Shown: positions 25,901 through 38,100 of the stretch, one piece after another | How positions within the stretch are numbered: position 1 is the stretch's first letter | Layout of the letters: the number at the start of each line of letters is the position of its first letter | Origin: Notolepis coatsorum | Lineage: Eukaryota > Chordata > Actinopteri > Aulopiformes > Paralepididae | DNA length: 64,000 nt | Assembly: GCA_963971535.1 (NCBI GenBank) | Contig: OZ020594.1 | Span: 114,063,418-114,127,417 of the forward strand | Direction: 5' to 3' | Position numbers and translations under genes: made by a program | Notes under the pieces: generated by a model | Database searches by the model: none | Seen by the model: only the letters and a program-made list of their open reading frames with translations | Told to the model about the DNA's origin: nothing

Positions 25901-26043
25901 GTAACTCTAAACAATAACATCACATTCAGCTGCTGATCTTTACAGTCTCACATTCCCTCTGTCACAATGACTCAGTGGTTTACATCTGCATTGTTAATTC
26001 ATTAGGTGACTTAGGTAAACAAACCTGTCAGCAATAAAGAATG

Positions 26044-26900
26044 AGAGTACTGGAACAGTGTTAAATTCAAGTGTTGTATTCCACAAAAAGAGGAGCAAAA
26101 TAAATGGTGCGGCAATTAAAGCTCTTCTCCCCTTCTGTACTTATCAAAAATAGATTTTTTTAGTCTAGCTTTGAATTGATTTATGTTTTCACAATATTTT
26201 AGTTCATCCTCTAGCCCAGGGGTTCCCAAACTTTTCAGGCCAGGGCCCAGCAAATAAGGCGTCAGAAAGCCGCGGCCCAATGCACATCGTCTGGCTTTTT
26301 TTTTTTTTTTGCCATGCGACCGATTTTTTAAGCCAAATATCACTTCAATCCTATTAAGTTAGTTCAAGTTAGTTATTCATTTATATGTGCTATTTATGAG
26401 AGGGCTAACTTGTTGCAAAATAATAATGATAATAATAATAGCCTCATTAAAATACTATTGTTGCTTCGGTTGTTTTCAGCGTTTTATGTGCATAATCTGT
26501 TATTTGGTTTGAAATGTTCGTTGAAATAAGTCGATTTTTCGTTTTTGTTTATTTATTAAGTTAATATAAAACCATATAGTCACATTTTAGAATACAATAG
26601 AATATAATTTTAGAATACAACTAGAAACACTGTCCTGGCCTGCTTCTAAGTTCAGTGGCCTGAAAAAAAAAAAAATAATAATAATTTTTAAATCATCTCA
26701 CGGCCCACCCGTGGCTGCTCGCGGCCCACCTTTGGGTCGCGACCCCGACTTTGGGAACCACTGCTCTAGCCCATTCCACAGGGTGGCTCCGTAAGAGGAG
26801 ATACACATTATTTTAAGGTTGGTTTTCATCACAGGTTTTTTGAAGTTGGTCCTCTGAGGTTGTATCCCCCCTCTTTATCCAGAAATTAGCTTCTTACATT
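26044..26900. repeat. Dispersed repeat hosting a hAT (copy at 47245-48507)
   Basis: The left part 26113-26216 (gcaattaaagctcttct...) and the right part 26764-26815 (ctctagcccattccacaggg...) recur at 47245-47349 and 48449-48500. Both copies are interrupted at the same base by hAT elements. Reversed, the frame reads LEDELKYCENINQFKARLKKSIFDKY, which resembles a LINE RT C-terminus on the - strand. Confidence 0.75.
26217..26763. mobile_element. hAT MITE (caggggttcccaaac ends)
   Basis: Ends caggggttcccaaac and, reversed, cagtggttcccaaag; exact 8-bp duplication ctctagcc at 26209-26216 and 26764-26771. It is 547 bp with no transposase. The same duplication flanks the element 47350-48448. Confidence 0.93.
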
Positions 26901-27145
26901 TACCGGTAATTGATTATTTGTTGCTTTGTACATAACTTGCAGAGTTTTAAAGTTTACCATATCAATGAACTTCAAAATGTGTGATTGTAGAAACAGTGTG
27001 TGTGTGGTCCCGATATCCTGCATTGTTTAAAGTAACAATGTAATTAAAAGTAATTAAAGTAATCCACTGGGAAACACCGACTGCAGCTGAACTGTCCTTG
27101 GTTTTGGAGAATATATTAGGAGGCCTGATCCATCCTTCCTCTCAC
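26901..27145. other. Intron segment, nothing recognised
   Basis: AT-rich sequence without frame or repeat match inside the window. Confidence 0.4.
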
Positions 27146-27149
27146 AATA

Positions 27150-27395
27150 TCAGCAGGACCGCCCCTAACCACACCCATACCTGCCCCCTGAGGGTTAGGA
27201 CCACCCCTAACCACGCCCACACATATCCCCCTGATGGTTACGACCACCCCTAACCACACCCACACCTGGTCCACTGAGGGTTAGGACCACCCCTAACCAC
27301 GGCCACACCTATCCCCCTGAGGGTTAGGACCGCCCCTAACCACACCTGCTCCCCTGAGGGTTAGGACCGCCCCTAACCACACCCACACCTGGGAT
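27150..27395. repeat. Minisatellite, ~42 bp unit
   Basis: Six copies of cccctaaccacacccacacc followed by tgagggttaggaccac, with small length changes. Confidence 0.93.
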
Positions 27396-27899
27396 CTTAA
27401 AGGTCAAGTGATGGTCATATATGCTGACATTGGCATATCTTAACATATTGGGCCCACACTTCATTTAACAACACCATAAAGTAACGCATGTTACTCTTTT
27501 CATCTATTGTATCTATTCTTCTTTATTATTATTCCACCACTTTTTCACTTTGCTACTCCTCCAAGAGTTTAGGATTGGCATTTGTTTGACAGTCACGCTA
27601 CACATATACACGAATGGACTCCCCACTGTAGATTAATTATGAGATTTCACAGTTTTGACACATATTTTTTGATAAATCTTGGCACATATTCAAATATGTA
27701 AGCTTTGACTTTTGTGGTCTTGCTGTTAGTGTAGGCTCTATGAACTATGAACCTTCATCAACTACCCCTTCTCTCTGTCTCCTCTACTTTACTTTAGTCC
27801 CATTTTCACATTCTCTCTCGCTCTCTCTCTCTCATCACTTATCTCCTTTCCTCTGCTCTTCAGTCTTCATCTCCTGTCTTTAACTTGCCATTCATCAAG

Positions 27900-28213
27900 C
27901 AAATGGTTGTTGACACTACTTGTTGTTGACACTATTTGTTGTTGACACTACTTGTTGTTGACACTACTTGTTGTTGACACTACTTGTTGTTGACACTACA
28001 TGTTGACACTACTAAAAGATTACGATTGATGACACTATTTAGTCTATATTTTGCTGTAATTGATGACACTTCAGAGTATATTTTGCTGTAATTGATGACA
28101 CTTTATAGAGTCTATATTTTGCTGTAATTGATGACAATTCATAGAGTCTATATTTTGCTGTAATTGATGACACTTTATAGAGTATATTTTGCTGTAATTT
28201 ATGACACTTTATA
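27900..28213. repeat. Two adjacent minisatellites (18 bp and ~36 bp)
   Basis: 27905-28015 holds six copies of acttgttgttgacact. From 28028 a ~36-bp unit ttttgctgtaattgatgaca runs for five copies. The shared ttgatgacact/ttgttgacact core suggests one arose from the other. Confidence 0.9.
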
Positions 28214-29130
28214 GTGTCCCTGGAATTCCTAAAGTAGATCTGCATCTACAAAGCACAACCATATTTACTTGTGTTCAACTCCTGGGCCCCGTTCCCCGTA
28301 CCTATCTAACTGAGTTAGCCGGATAATTTTCAGCATAGCTTGACTTAAGCCAGACCTTTCTGTTCCCCGAAGTCGTATTTTCTAAATCACCATGGTAACA
28401 GATCAGAAAGTTTGAACCTGGTCCGGAGCAGGGTTAAGTTCAGTTAGCTGGATGAACCATGGCCACACCCCGCAAAGAAATGCCAGCTCGCTTCCTGAAA
28501 TATTTCTCACAGTCTAGATCCCATTATACCATTCTGAATTATGTTTTTGTGCTTCGTTTTCCTAGAGGGGGCTTTTGAAATGTATAATAATAGAACTAAA
28601 TGCTGATAATAAATCATATTCAGCCTATAGATTTACTTTGTCCTAAATAAAATAATGCACGTCATATACGGCGCTCGGAGTTGCGATACACGCTGCATGT
28701 GGTTATTTTAATAACGGCGCATTGCAAATGTGAATCCCGCAGGATATTTTTTATGAATGAAACCTATCGGCCGTTTGGCTCTGATTAGTTTCATATATTC
28801 TCCGCTGTAGATTTGCTTAACGGAGTGCCCGGATTGTGTTTCATTCAAGCATAAAATTGAAGTGTCTATGCGTGGATTGTGGTCTTTGTGGATTATGAAT
28901 TACGAGGAATCTGAGGATTGTTGAATTGTATCATCACTCACACGTTATTGTGATATTGTAACTGGGATTAAAATGTCTGATGAGATGCGCTGTTTGACGG
29001 ATTTGAGCAATTGAATGAGCCGTTGACGTCACATTAATGCATTTGAGAATAAAGAGATAAAACTTCATTCAAAAGAAAAATATTCTAAACACGGGTCTCT
29101 TGTCCATTGATGGATACACAATGAATATAT

Positions 29131-29215
29131 CCCATCTGGCACAGTGGTGCAACGGCTAGTGCTCACTCCTGTCAAGCGGACGACCCTAGTTCGAAACCCT
29201 GCGTTTCCAATATAA
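29131..29215 (+). other. tRNA-like sequence (SINE head or pseudogene), Asp-GTC-like
   Basis: An A-box-like ggtgcaacggctagtgc, an anticodon arm region containing cctgtcaag and a B-box agttcgaaaccc are in tRNA order and spacing. Stems are imperfect, so it is not a functional tRNA. A second unit lies inverted at 29383-29452, with flanking text (tccattgatggat) also inverted. Confidence 0.6.
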
Positions 29216-29382
29216 TTTTTTTGGAATATAATATTAATGACTATACGCAAAAGTAGCCTAGTTTTAAGTTAAAATATTATAAATCTACATGCATTGAGGA
29301 TGTCATTCTTTATATAGCTCTCAACGTGCACCAAATTGAAGTATTTACATTGCAAAAAGAAAAAGAAAAACTAGAAGAAAGG

Positions 29383-29452
29383 GGATTCGAACGCGGGTCG
29401 TCCGTGTGAGAGGCATAAGGACCATCCATCACACCACGGTGCCAGACAAATA
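29383..29452 (-). other. tRNA-like sequence, Val-CAC-like, inverted to its neighbour
   Basis: On the - strand: ggcaccgtggtgtgatggat, an arm with ctcacac, then the B-box cgttcgaatccc. The acceptor stem is not closed. Like the unit at 29131 it is probably the head of a SINE or a tRNA pseudogene. Confidence 0.6.
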
Positions 29453-29639
29453 AAACATCCACCATACATCCATCAATGGATAAGAGAGTCGTATCCTTAT
29501 TCTCAAACTATTGAACTAATTATTTTCGCTAGCAAGATCTCATTTGATTATCCATTCCATAAACCTACTGCCATCAGGCACGTTTAAAGAAATATAATCT
29601 GATTGATTGGGGTAATGAGGGACTTAAAATTAGCCTATA

Positions 29640-29742
29640 GATTATGCATTTAACTTGTCAGCGAGGCTATTGAGCCGTACTGCATTGTACCCATTCTGCA
29701 ATCTGTTAATAAAGTTTTAAATCAATCAATCAATCAATGGCG
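29640..29742 (+). mobile_element. LINE 3' end (same family as 33435)
   Basis: gtacccattctgcaatctgt, then taataaagttttaaatcaat and (CAAT)n is the reverse complement of the 3' end at 33435-33490, so this truncated copy lies on the + strand. Confidence 0.8.
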
Positions 29743-29872
29743 TTAGAAAATCAGGATTTCTGCGATCGACACCTGCTGTCTTTTCAGCTGAGGCGGGCGC
29801 GCGCAATTATCCTGAGTCTCAAGTCTGGTTCGAATGAACGAGACTGAATCAGCGTTCGAGGAACAGGAAAAT

Positions 29873-30750
29873 TGTTAGGGTTTGAACCGACCTCAAACGC
29901 ATGGCACAGACAGGAAGTTCAGAGTTAGCCAAATACTAGGGCGTATTTATTTACAGAGTCACAAAAGGGGTAAAGTAACAATTATGAAACAACAAGGGAG
30001 ACTGCCATCGGCAGAGTTCTCTGCGGCTCTGCAGATCCTCCTGGTGATAGCGGTGGGGAATCGGTATTTGACGTTGTAGCGGCTCTGCAGATACTCCCAG
30101 CTTTAACTCGAGGTGGAAAACGGAGAGAGAGAGAGATATCAATAACAGTCCAACGAAACACAGAGGCAGTGTGGTTCCCTCCTCCCTTAGCTGTGTCCAG
30201 AAGTTCTTCACAACACACAAGTTAGCTGAGTTTAGTGCAAACAGAAATTATATCTTCAGTGTCTCTTCTAAACACACACTTCAACTGAGTCCAGTGCAAG
30301 CAAAAATGATAATCTTCGGTGTTCGTCACACACACAGACAGAATAATCCAGAGGGGTTTGGTTCCAACTCACCCAAGCGCAAACGCGTAAAGCGGGTAAA
30401 CGAGGCGCAGCTCCAAACGGGGAACAAGGTTCTCATCAGCGGATCTCCACAGAAAGTCCTGGAGGGAAGGTAGACGAGGCACAGCAACGGGGAAAAAGCA
30501 GGCAAAAGCAGTTGTATTCCAAAACGACCCGACATTGATTGAAGGGAAGTCCCAATATAAAAAGCCTCTGGGGCGCTAATCAAAAACTATGACAGGTGCG
30601 CGCTGGAATTGATACTTGCTCCAAAAGCGTGTGGCAGGGCATGCACCAATCAACACCTTAAAGGAGCGGAGCGTGTGGCGGGGAATGCATCAATCAACAC
30701 AGTACCTTAAAGGAGCGGAGCGTGTGGCGGGGAATGAACCAATCCTCACA
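29873..30750 (-). mobile_element. Possible solo LTR
   Basis: On the - strand the block starts tgtgaggattgg and ends accctaaca (TG...CA), with a TATA-like tttttatattgg about 210 bp from its start. Tandem ~60-bp units containing aaaggagcggagcgtgtggc lie near one end. The flanks aaaat and gtaat agree only in part as a target duplication, and no second LTR or coding region is present. Confidence 0.4.
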
Positions 30751-30858
30751 GTAATCCCGGATTCAAACATCGGGTTAATTGAATCTGGATAATGGGATTC
30801 TTGATCGACTTAGTTGAACCAGGTACGAGGAATAGGGCCCTGATATATCCTGGGTGCC

Positions 30859-31100
30859 ATCATTGATAAGCAGTGTTGGGAAAGTTATTTACTGTTCTGT
30901 AGGTATTTTCTCCATGTGTCGAAATAAAGGCAAGTCAACCGTGAAAATAGGTACCATCTCCCTGCAATATACTCAGCAGCAAGCTTCTTCAGACCTTCTC
31001 CACTCACAGGGTGGTGTTGCCCTGATCTTAGATTCAGTTCCTGTTGTTCTGTTTACATCCATCACTGGCTCTGGTAGATTTTTTATACGGCGGGTTTCAC
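30859..31100. repeat. Dispersed repeat A (copy at 48508-48750)
   Basis: 242 bp from atcattgataagcagtgttg to cggcgggtttcac is nearly identical to 48508-48750. The gcagtgttggg start is hAT-like. Here it joins repeat B directly. Confidence 0.85.
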
Positions 31101-31500
31101 CCATAGAATAGTACATGACTTCTGGCTTTTGAAATCTGTTCTTCTAGGCTTTGGTAGTCAGGGGGGGGGGGGGGGGGGGGGTAAAGATGCTAACCAACAC
31201 ACATCATGAACTATTTACATTTAGATAAGTCCCTATATCCCTATTATACATATTGCCCTCGGTATAGGCTTCAGTTGCCCTAACAGCAGAAACAGCAGCT
31301 GCTTTCAATATGGACATATGGATAAATGAACACACAAGACATTCACAGTTGGATTTATTAGTTTTATGAAGTCTCCTAAAAGAATATGCTTTTCCATGCT
31401 GGATGACAGAGCTTCTGAAGGGGCTAAGATCCCACCCGGTGGCTCTTTGGAAAGCTACAACAGTAAGCTAATGTATTGTAACGTTGCTTGGTTTTGCACC
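31097..31500. repeat. Dispersed repeat B (copy at 3771-4161)
   Basis: Same family and orientation as 3771-4161; differs by a longer G run (31160-31181) and a few small indels. Confidence 0.85.
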
Positions 31501-31874
31501 ATACCCAAGCCAGAGCATTTATCTGCAAAAAAGGTTGGATTCTGAGTGCTATGAATACATGACAATTTGCAGATGATTAATTCAGTTACATATATTTCAA
31601 AGCTCAACAAATCACATGGTTAAAAGCACTCTGAGTCAGATCATTATTCTGTCTGGTAATTCAATTGGTTCTTGTGGTGCCTTTTCCATTATTATCAAAG
31701 ATAATATCGAAGGGGAATCTGTGCTTCTGCCTCATACCACCCGATTGTGTCAAATCAAGCAATATGGCAGGGGTGTTGAAGAAAGCAAATGAACAATATG
31801 TTGACTTGAATTGTCTTTATTTTCATTGCAGTATACTGTATCAGGTAATTGTAAAAATGATCTTTCTCTTACAG

Positions 31875-31928
31875 ATTCAACAACTATCAGAACAACAGAA
31901 CCGAGTACTACAGCTGTCCCAACAACCA
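31875..31928 (+). CDS. Thr/Ser-rich stalk exon (receptor exon C)
   Basis: A 54-base exon of 18 codons between ctcttacag and gtaagt, both strong splice sites. It reads (D)STTIRTTEPSTTAVPTT: ten of 18 residues are Thr or Ser, with three Pro or Glu-Pro turns, so it is probably an O-glycosylated, extended stalk between the last SRCR domain and the membrane. It is phase 1-1 and joins exon B to the membrane exon without shifting frame. Small exons of this type link domains in CD5/CD6-like receptors. The call rests on splice sites, phase and composition; an exon this short can occur by chance. Confidence 0.68.
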
Positions 31929-32173
31929 GTAAGTCACTGTTTGTCGAATTTTCACATTAATTACGACATTAATCTTCCTGCTAAATAAATATAAGCATGC
32001 ATTAAATACTGCAAAGACATGCAAGCATCGCCAAGGAGTTCAGTGACCTTTCTATTGCCTAATTTTGGGTGTCTCTGCTGACGACCCAATGTGCAATCTC
32101 ATAAAACACCTTTGTCAATTTCATGGATATATTACTGTTTAAAACATAATGTTGAAAAATAAATCTCACACAA

Positions 32174-32341
<168 letters not shown>

Positions 32342-32592
32342 TTAGCTAATGATGACTATAGGGTGTAGCCTATACTTTAGGATAATTTTTTAAGTGATCG
32401 CAAACCAAATAAACATACAGTACACTGAACGATGTTTTGGTGCAATAATTCTTACAGAGTGCTATGAATACATGACAATTTGCAGATGATTAATTCAGTT
32501 ACATATATTCCAAAGCTCAACAAGTCACATGGTTAAAAGCACTCTGAGTCAGATCATTATTTTGTTTGGTAATTCAATTGGTTCTTGTGGTG

Positions 32593-33430
32593 CTTTTTTC
32601 ATTATGAGCAAAGTTTTAAAGCGGACATGCATTATAAATGGCTTTTTCCAGTATTTAGCATTGTATTATAGCAATAGGGGTTAGTATCAATGGGTCTGTG
32701 TCTCTAATTACCATATTGACTCATCAGTCTAGTCGCGAGTTCACGAGATCTTCCCTCACTCAACTAAGCCGTTCTGATTTGATGGTATTGCTGACGTGAA
32801 TAGGGTACTGATTTGCATAACTAACGCCCCCCCTATGGTTGACAGCGATAGCAGAGCGACTGGAAATATCTTCGCTTCCTCAAACAGAGCGAGGCAGAGA
32901 GAGAACGAGCGAGTCAGAGAGAGGGAGAGAGAGAGATAGAGAGGGAGAGAGAGAGAGAGAGAAGCTTCTGTCAGGGAAACAAACACACACATTCATACAT
33001 TGTTGTGTTAACACATCCAGCGCCAAGAACGGCGAAAGTCGTTATTGCCCGCCATGCGTTGAACGCCAGGAACGATCAATATAAACATTTTTCGCCATGG
33101 CATTCATAATTCATCCAGCCTCCCTCCGGGATCCAGCTAGACCCTGTTTTGGTATTGCAACGCCTCAATACCGCCGCCTGGTGGATGGTCGGGCGAGTTA
33201 CATACACGTAAAAACCGGAAGTGGCGGTCGGTGCGTCGAGGAAATCCCTCCGGCAGTCATAACTTGTTACGTGGGTCCAGACAAACACTATAGTGCATTT
33301 GGATCGCTTCCATAACTCAATAATCGATATGATTTCGGCGTTTATTGCGCCATACAAACCGGAAATGGATCTAGGAGATCGGCGTCGAATAATTGGGATA
33401 TTTTTCCTCCAGTATCATCGGTGAACCGTA
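32593..33430. other. Intron segment with GA-rich stretch
   Basis: 32880-32962 is (GAGA)-rich. 33040-33420 is GC-richer, CpG-containing DNA without long frame; no family recognised. Confidence 0.4.
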
Positions 33431-33434
33431 AGAG

Positions 33435-34506
33435 GATTGATTGATTGATTGAAAACTTTATTAACAGATTGCAGAATGGGTACAATACAGTACAGCTCAA
33501 TACACACAATTGTTAAGGGGATGCAGACCAGAGAAAGACTTTCGTCTTGTTTACATCAGGGTCCCCCATTTTCAATTCATCAGGACATATATGACATACA
33601 TGACATACAGATAGACAGTACTGCTACATCTATACATTTATGACACACCAGATTTGCAAATACAGTACTGTTTGTGATACAAAAAGAGTCCAGCAAAGGG
33701 AGTATATACATTTGACGTAAAAACTGAACATTGGAGGAGGTTGGGTGGGGTTGGAGGGGGAAACACTGTACAACTGTACAAGCAACACTGTACATTGGAA
33801 TATTGACAACCATACTAGGTAATTTACTGTACATTGGAGGGGGTTGGGGGGGGGGAAACACTGTACAAACAAGCAAAACTGTACATTGGAATATTGACAA
33901 AAACCATACTAGGTAAATTACTGTACATTGGAGGGGGTTGGGTTAGGACATTTACAGGTGCCAGTTTCGAATTGCAGTCTCCCATAGGTGTTCTTTGAGA
34001 GTGGTTTTGAAAGTGGGTAGTGATTCACATTCCTTTACAGCTTTAGGTAGGGCATTCCACATTGATGTGGCATAATTGCGAAACGTGTTTAGTCCCTTGT
34101 TTGAGCCGAATCTGGGTTTAACATGATTTGTGGAGCTCCCTCTGGTGTTGTGATCGTAGTATTCACTGACCTTTGGGAAGTATTTTGACATGTACGTGGG
34201 TACCTTGGTCGTGTAGTGTATCATGTAGACCAGGCCCATTGCAAGTTGCTCTACTCTGTTGTCTACTCTAAGCCATCCTAGGTTGTCAAAGTGGGCAGGG
34301 GTGAGGTGGGTTCTAGGAGTAAGGTCAAGCAGTAGTCTGACCAGTTTGTTTTGAGATGTTTGTAATTTTGTTTTTAGCGCCTTTGAGGTGCTTTGGTACC
34401 ATGAGGTGCAAGCATAGTCGTAGTACTTTGTAATGCTATTGTAGTGGATTTTCCCAAGCTCAAATGTATAATGTACAGGTCTACCGTCCGCTAACATGCA
34501 CCACAT
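33435..34506 (-). mobile_element. L2/CR1-like LINE, 5'-truncated, with RT C-terminal frame
   Basis: The 3' end (gattgattga tail) is at 33435. The - strand frame from 34506 to 33952 codes 184 codons: YDYACTSWYQSTSKALKTKL, LVRLLLDLTPRTHLTP, YMSKYFPKVSEYYDHNTRGS, LNTFRNYATSMWNALPKAVK and TFKTTLKEHLWE. This is the region after the RT catalytic core in L2/CR1-type LINEs (HNTR, WNALP, TFK..L). 33720-33950 holds tandem copies of gtacattggagggggttggg. A second copy of this LINE is at 52913-53890. Confidence 0.85.
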
Positions 34507-35344
34507 GTTAGACCAGTCTCATATCGGTATATCACTAAAAAGAGATCATTAAGATATATAGGCTCTAAAAGTAGACCAAAAGTAAAGTATTGTTTAGATT
34601 ATGCCCTGAAGATAGTCAGAGGTTCTGATTCAAACTGTGTCTCCACCCCCCTGGAGAGGAGAGGTGAAGAGGACACAGTTTGAATTTGCACAGAGTTGTA
34701 AAAAGGCGATACTCTGCCCTTTTTCCCTGTCTCTCTGCAACGGTAAACATAGTTTAGGCCTGGATACAGAGTAATTTAGCATGTGAAAGGTCCCAGGTTC
34801 CTGCAGATAAGCTAGGAATAGCTTCTAAATAGATATGGAACTTAGCATACAGAAGGGAGTTGTTGGTTTATAGCCGGCTATAGTGAAACATTCTCAATAG
34901 AACAATAGGTTAACAGGAGGTAGCGCCCGCAAGGCTGAGTGGGAAACCCCCAAGCTATTGTGGGGGATGCGAATACCTCAACAGGAGGTGACCAGGTGGT
35001 TCACAACTGGTCTCTCAAACACTTTGAACATAGGATATCTGTTACTCTTATGCTAGAAATGTAGTTTAATTGTAAGACATTGGATCTGGAAAACTGGACA
35101 AGAGCTAAACAGTTGAATCTTTTATATTTTACTAAGAAATATGGAAGCGTCTTTGTTCCTTTCTAAGCAAGCAAAAAGGCTAAATACTTAGTGATATGGT
35201 TCAGAAAATGACACACATTTACCCTCAAGTATAGTCTTGTTAAGAATCTTAAGCTATAAAATAAAGAAATATTTGTTTAGACACATTACTTCCTAGCGGG
35301 CAAACTAACTTCAAAAATATGTAGTCTAACTATGGATATGAGCA
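34507..35344. other. Left flank of the DIRS element, unassigned
   Basis: No frame. Some text (tgttagaccagtctc at 34506) could start an LTR whose other part lies right of the DIRS element (40807-41525, with aataaa near 41503), but no target duplication supports this. Confidence 0.3.
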
Positions 35345-35660
35345 ATAACGATAGGTTATGTAGATAACCTAGTTATATTAGTATTGGCTAAGCGTCCCGC
35401 TCTGAGCCTTACGAGATACTCCTATCTCCTGTGATACCTAATGTATCTCCCACAAACAAAAACACATGCACCCCACCTGTATGGGGCCCCGCCCCTTATG
35501 GTGGCTACCGCCCATATAACCATGACCCTGGTCATGAAACACCCTTCCTCGCCAAAACCCGTCCCAGGAAAAGATCCCTCAAGAGGGAACTCAGGGCGCG
35601 CAGAGCGGGACGCTTAGCCAATACTAATATAACTAGGTTATCTACATAACCTATCGTTAT
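35345..35660. repeat. Foldback at the DIRS end, 60-bp perfect arms
   Basis: 35345-35404 and 35601-35660 are reverse complements over 60 bases. The loop holds the 155-bp copy that is inverted again at 40629-40783. Such internal complementary segments are thought to template circle formation in DIRS elements. Confidence 0.9.
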
Positions 35661-35984
35661 ATTTCGTATTGCATCGCGTCCCGCTCTGAGCCTTACGAGA
35701 TAATGGGGAAGAGCGGGCGCGAGACCCGACAGATGTACCCCCTGAGGACCCGTAAGCCCACATCAAGGGGTGCGGGGAGCCCTGTCACCCCATCCTTCCT
35801 AACGAAGGGGGGGCGCAGTCAACTCCACCTGAATGCGAACAAGAGGGAGCCAGAACCCCTTGAACACACCGTACAGGCGGAACCACGTGTGACTCAACAC
35901 ACTGCGGCCCATACCCATACACTCCTGCTACCCGACCAAAGGACGGGAAGCAGGAAAGGCCACAGACCCCAGAACCGCCTGGGA

Positions 35985-36750
35985 GACAGAACCCCCGGTC
36001 ATGTCCATGAGGAAAAACCTTACAAAGGAGCCCGGGGAGGACCATGAAGCTGCAGCACAGATGGCCTCCACCGAGGCCCCACCCAGGAGAGCGGCAGAGG
36101 CAGCCACCCCACGAGTGGAGTGCGCCCTGACGCCCCCAGGGGGATCCTGCCCAGCCAGCGTGTAGCAGAGGGTAACACCCTCGCACAACCAATGGGACAG
36201 GCGCTGCTCCGACAGTGCCTTACCAGCACGAGCCCCACCGTAACAGACAAAAAGCTGGTCGGTAACCCTGAAATCCTGAGTACGGCTGAGGTAAATCCCC
36301 AAGCACGGACTGGACATGACAGGTGAAGGCCCGCATCTAACTCACCAGTGTGAGGAGGAGGACGAAACGCCTGAACCACAATATCCCGGGAGCGGAAGGA
36401 ACTCCGGATATTCTTAGGCACGAAAGCAGGATTAGGTCGCAGAGTGACACCGCAATCGGTCCGAAAAGACAGGCACTCTGGATGTACCGAGAGAGCACAG
36501 AGCTCACCTACGCGTTTAGCGGAAGTGACAGCCAGAAGGAACGCGGTCCTGAAGGACAGCTGTCCCAACGGCGCCCGCTCGAGCGGCTCAAACGGGGCCA
36601 AGGACAACCGACCGAGGACCAATTGAAGATCCCAAGTCGGAGCCAAGGAGCGTTGCACCGGCTTAACGCGTCGAGCGCCAAGCAGGAAACGCTTCACAAG
36701 AGGGTGGCTGAACAAGACATCCCCTCAAACCCCTCATGATAGGAGGATAT
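35985..36750 (-). pseudogene. DIRS tyrosine recombinase, frameshifted
   Basis: The first part lies in the - frame 36715-36310: HPLVKRFLLGARRVKP, LAVTSAKRVGELCALSVHPE with the first catalytic Arg in KRVGEL, and TLRPNPAFVPKNI. The second part lies in another - frame (36317-35990): QRLSHWLCEGV, the H-x-x-R box as AHSTRGVAAS, and ASWSSPGSFVRFF. The expected catalytic Tyr of the final box is Phe here. A one- or two-base indel near 36320-36350 separates the halves. The enzyme would join the extrachromosomal circle to the chromosome; this copy is inactive. Confidence 0.85.
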
Positions 36751-37129
36751 AGCTGCTGCATATACCCTCACCGTCGAAGCCGACAGTCTATCAAGGAGAG
36801 ACTGGAGGTAACCAAGGACAGCAACCAGGGGGCAGGAGACTGAGTCCTGGCCCCCCGCCTTACACCACACTTGGAACATACGTCATCTGCCCGCGTAAGC
36901 GCGACAGTGGAGGGAGCATGCGCATTCCAGATGGTAACACCATCAGGATCAAGAACCTGCGCCCCTCAACGTACCCGTCCCAACAACTGACCTAACAGAT
37001 GTATGGGGAAGAATCCCTGGCGGCACGGCATCGGTCCCAGACCTGCCTGGCCATGTCCAGACGCAATCCTCACCCGTCAGGATGAGGGCCGCCCCGCGAC
37101 AGTACACCTGCACCCACATTCTCCCTGCC

Positions 37130-38100
37130 GGGGATGTGGGGAGCCCTTAGGTCGCGCAGATGGAGGACGCCCATAGCCAGCCGCCCGCCGCCTGGTGCAG
37201 ACAGGGGGAGCGTACTCCTCCCTGTCTGTCGATACACGACACTGACGTCGTATCGTCCGTCCTGATCAACACCATTTGTGGACCAGAAGGACCGCTTTCA
37301 ACACCAACACATTGAACGTAGCGCAGACCGGGCAGCATGGTTTGCCAGCTGCCCCCTACTGCGTTGGCCCGACGCATCACCAGCGAGGGAGGCGTCGGTG
37401 AAAACGCGACGTGAGACAGCGCCGTAACCGTCCTAGGACGGAACCTCCCGAGCGTGTTGACAACACGCTCTGAGATGGATGCCCATAGCCCTCCAACCGT
37501 TGACTGGGAAGAGGAATACTCTACATCCAGTCTACAGCAACCCCAGGCTGGTAGAGACCTGCCTGGTACGAGACCTGACGATCCACCTTGACCGCGAAGG
37601 ACCAGAACGTCATCAGGGCAGAACACTCCGTAACCCCGGATGACGCAGAGGCCCCAGTGCGGCCTCCACGCACTTGGTGAAGATGCGGGGAGCCAGAGAA
37701 AACCGAACGGCAGCCTCTGGTACTCATACGCTAACCCTGCAAAGGAAGCGTAGGTAAGCCCTAGGATGGAAGATCGGGGATGCGCATACGCATCCTACAG
37801 GTCTATGGAGGAGAACCAGACCCCCACCTGACAGTGTTCAACAGGTAGGAGACGATCCAAAAAATGCTGAACCTTCCCATGGGACAGGTCCAGCCTGGGT
37901 CTTACACCCCTCCCTCCCGACTTCTCGGGCAGAGAACACCGGGAGGAGAACGCCACGACGATGGCTTGCTTCGTCCACAGAGATTGGATCTCGTCGACCA
38001 GAGCTGTCCCTGCTGGAGACCCCGACAACAGGGTCTGTACCAAACCTGAAAACGGGTGGGGTTGTGTAAACACAAGTCCCCGCCTCACCATTCTCTCCAT
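37130..38100 (-). pseudogene. DIRS reverse transcriptase and RNase H, broken
   Basis: From high to low coordinates on the - strand: TKQAIVV and SSRCSLPEKSGG (about 38000-37900), SSIDL-stop-DAYAHP (about 37806-37780) and AYEYQRLPFGF (about 37730-37695), the RT core; the expected Lys between the two parts is a TAG stop. Then CPDDVLVL (about 37620) stands where the catalytic aspartates belong. RNase H is visible as LIRTDDTTSVSCIDRQGGVRS near 37265-37205. Several frame changes are needed, so no product is possible. Confidence 0.8.

Larger units (their letters stand above)
28285..30838. mobile_element. Harbinger-like TIR element with nested inserts
   Basis: The left end gggccccgttccccgtacc and the right end, reversed, gggccctattcctcgtacc are inverted with three mismatches in 19. 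PIF/Harbinger elements in fish often begin GGGCCC; the 3-bp target duplication could not be confirmed (cct against tga), so the class is tentative. Nested inside are two tRNA-like units, a LINE 3' end and an LTR-like block. No transposase or Myb-like frame is seen. Confidence 0.55.

Noticed and set aside
29131-29452. Functional tRNA genes
   Set aside because: A and B boxes are present, but acceptor and anticodon stems do not pair properly and they lie inside transposon sequence.
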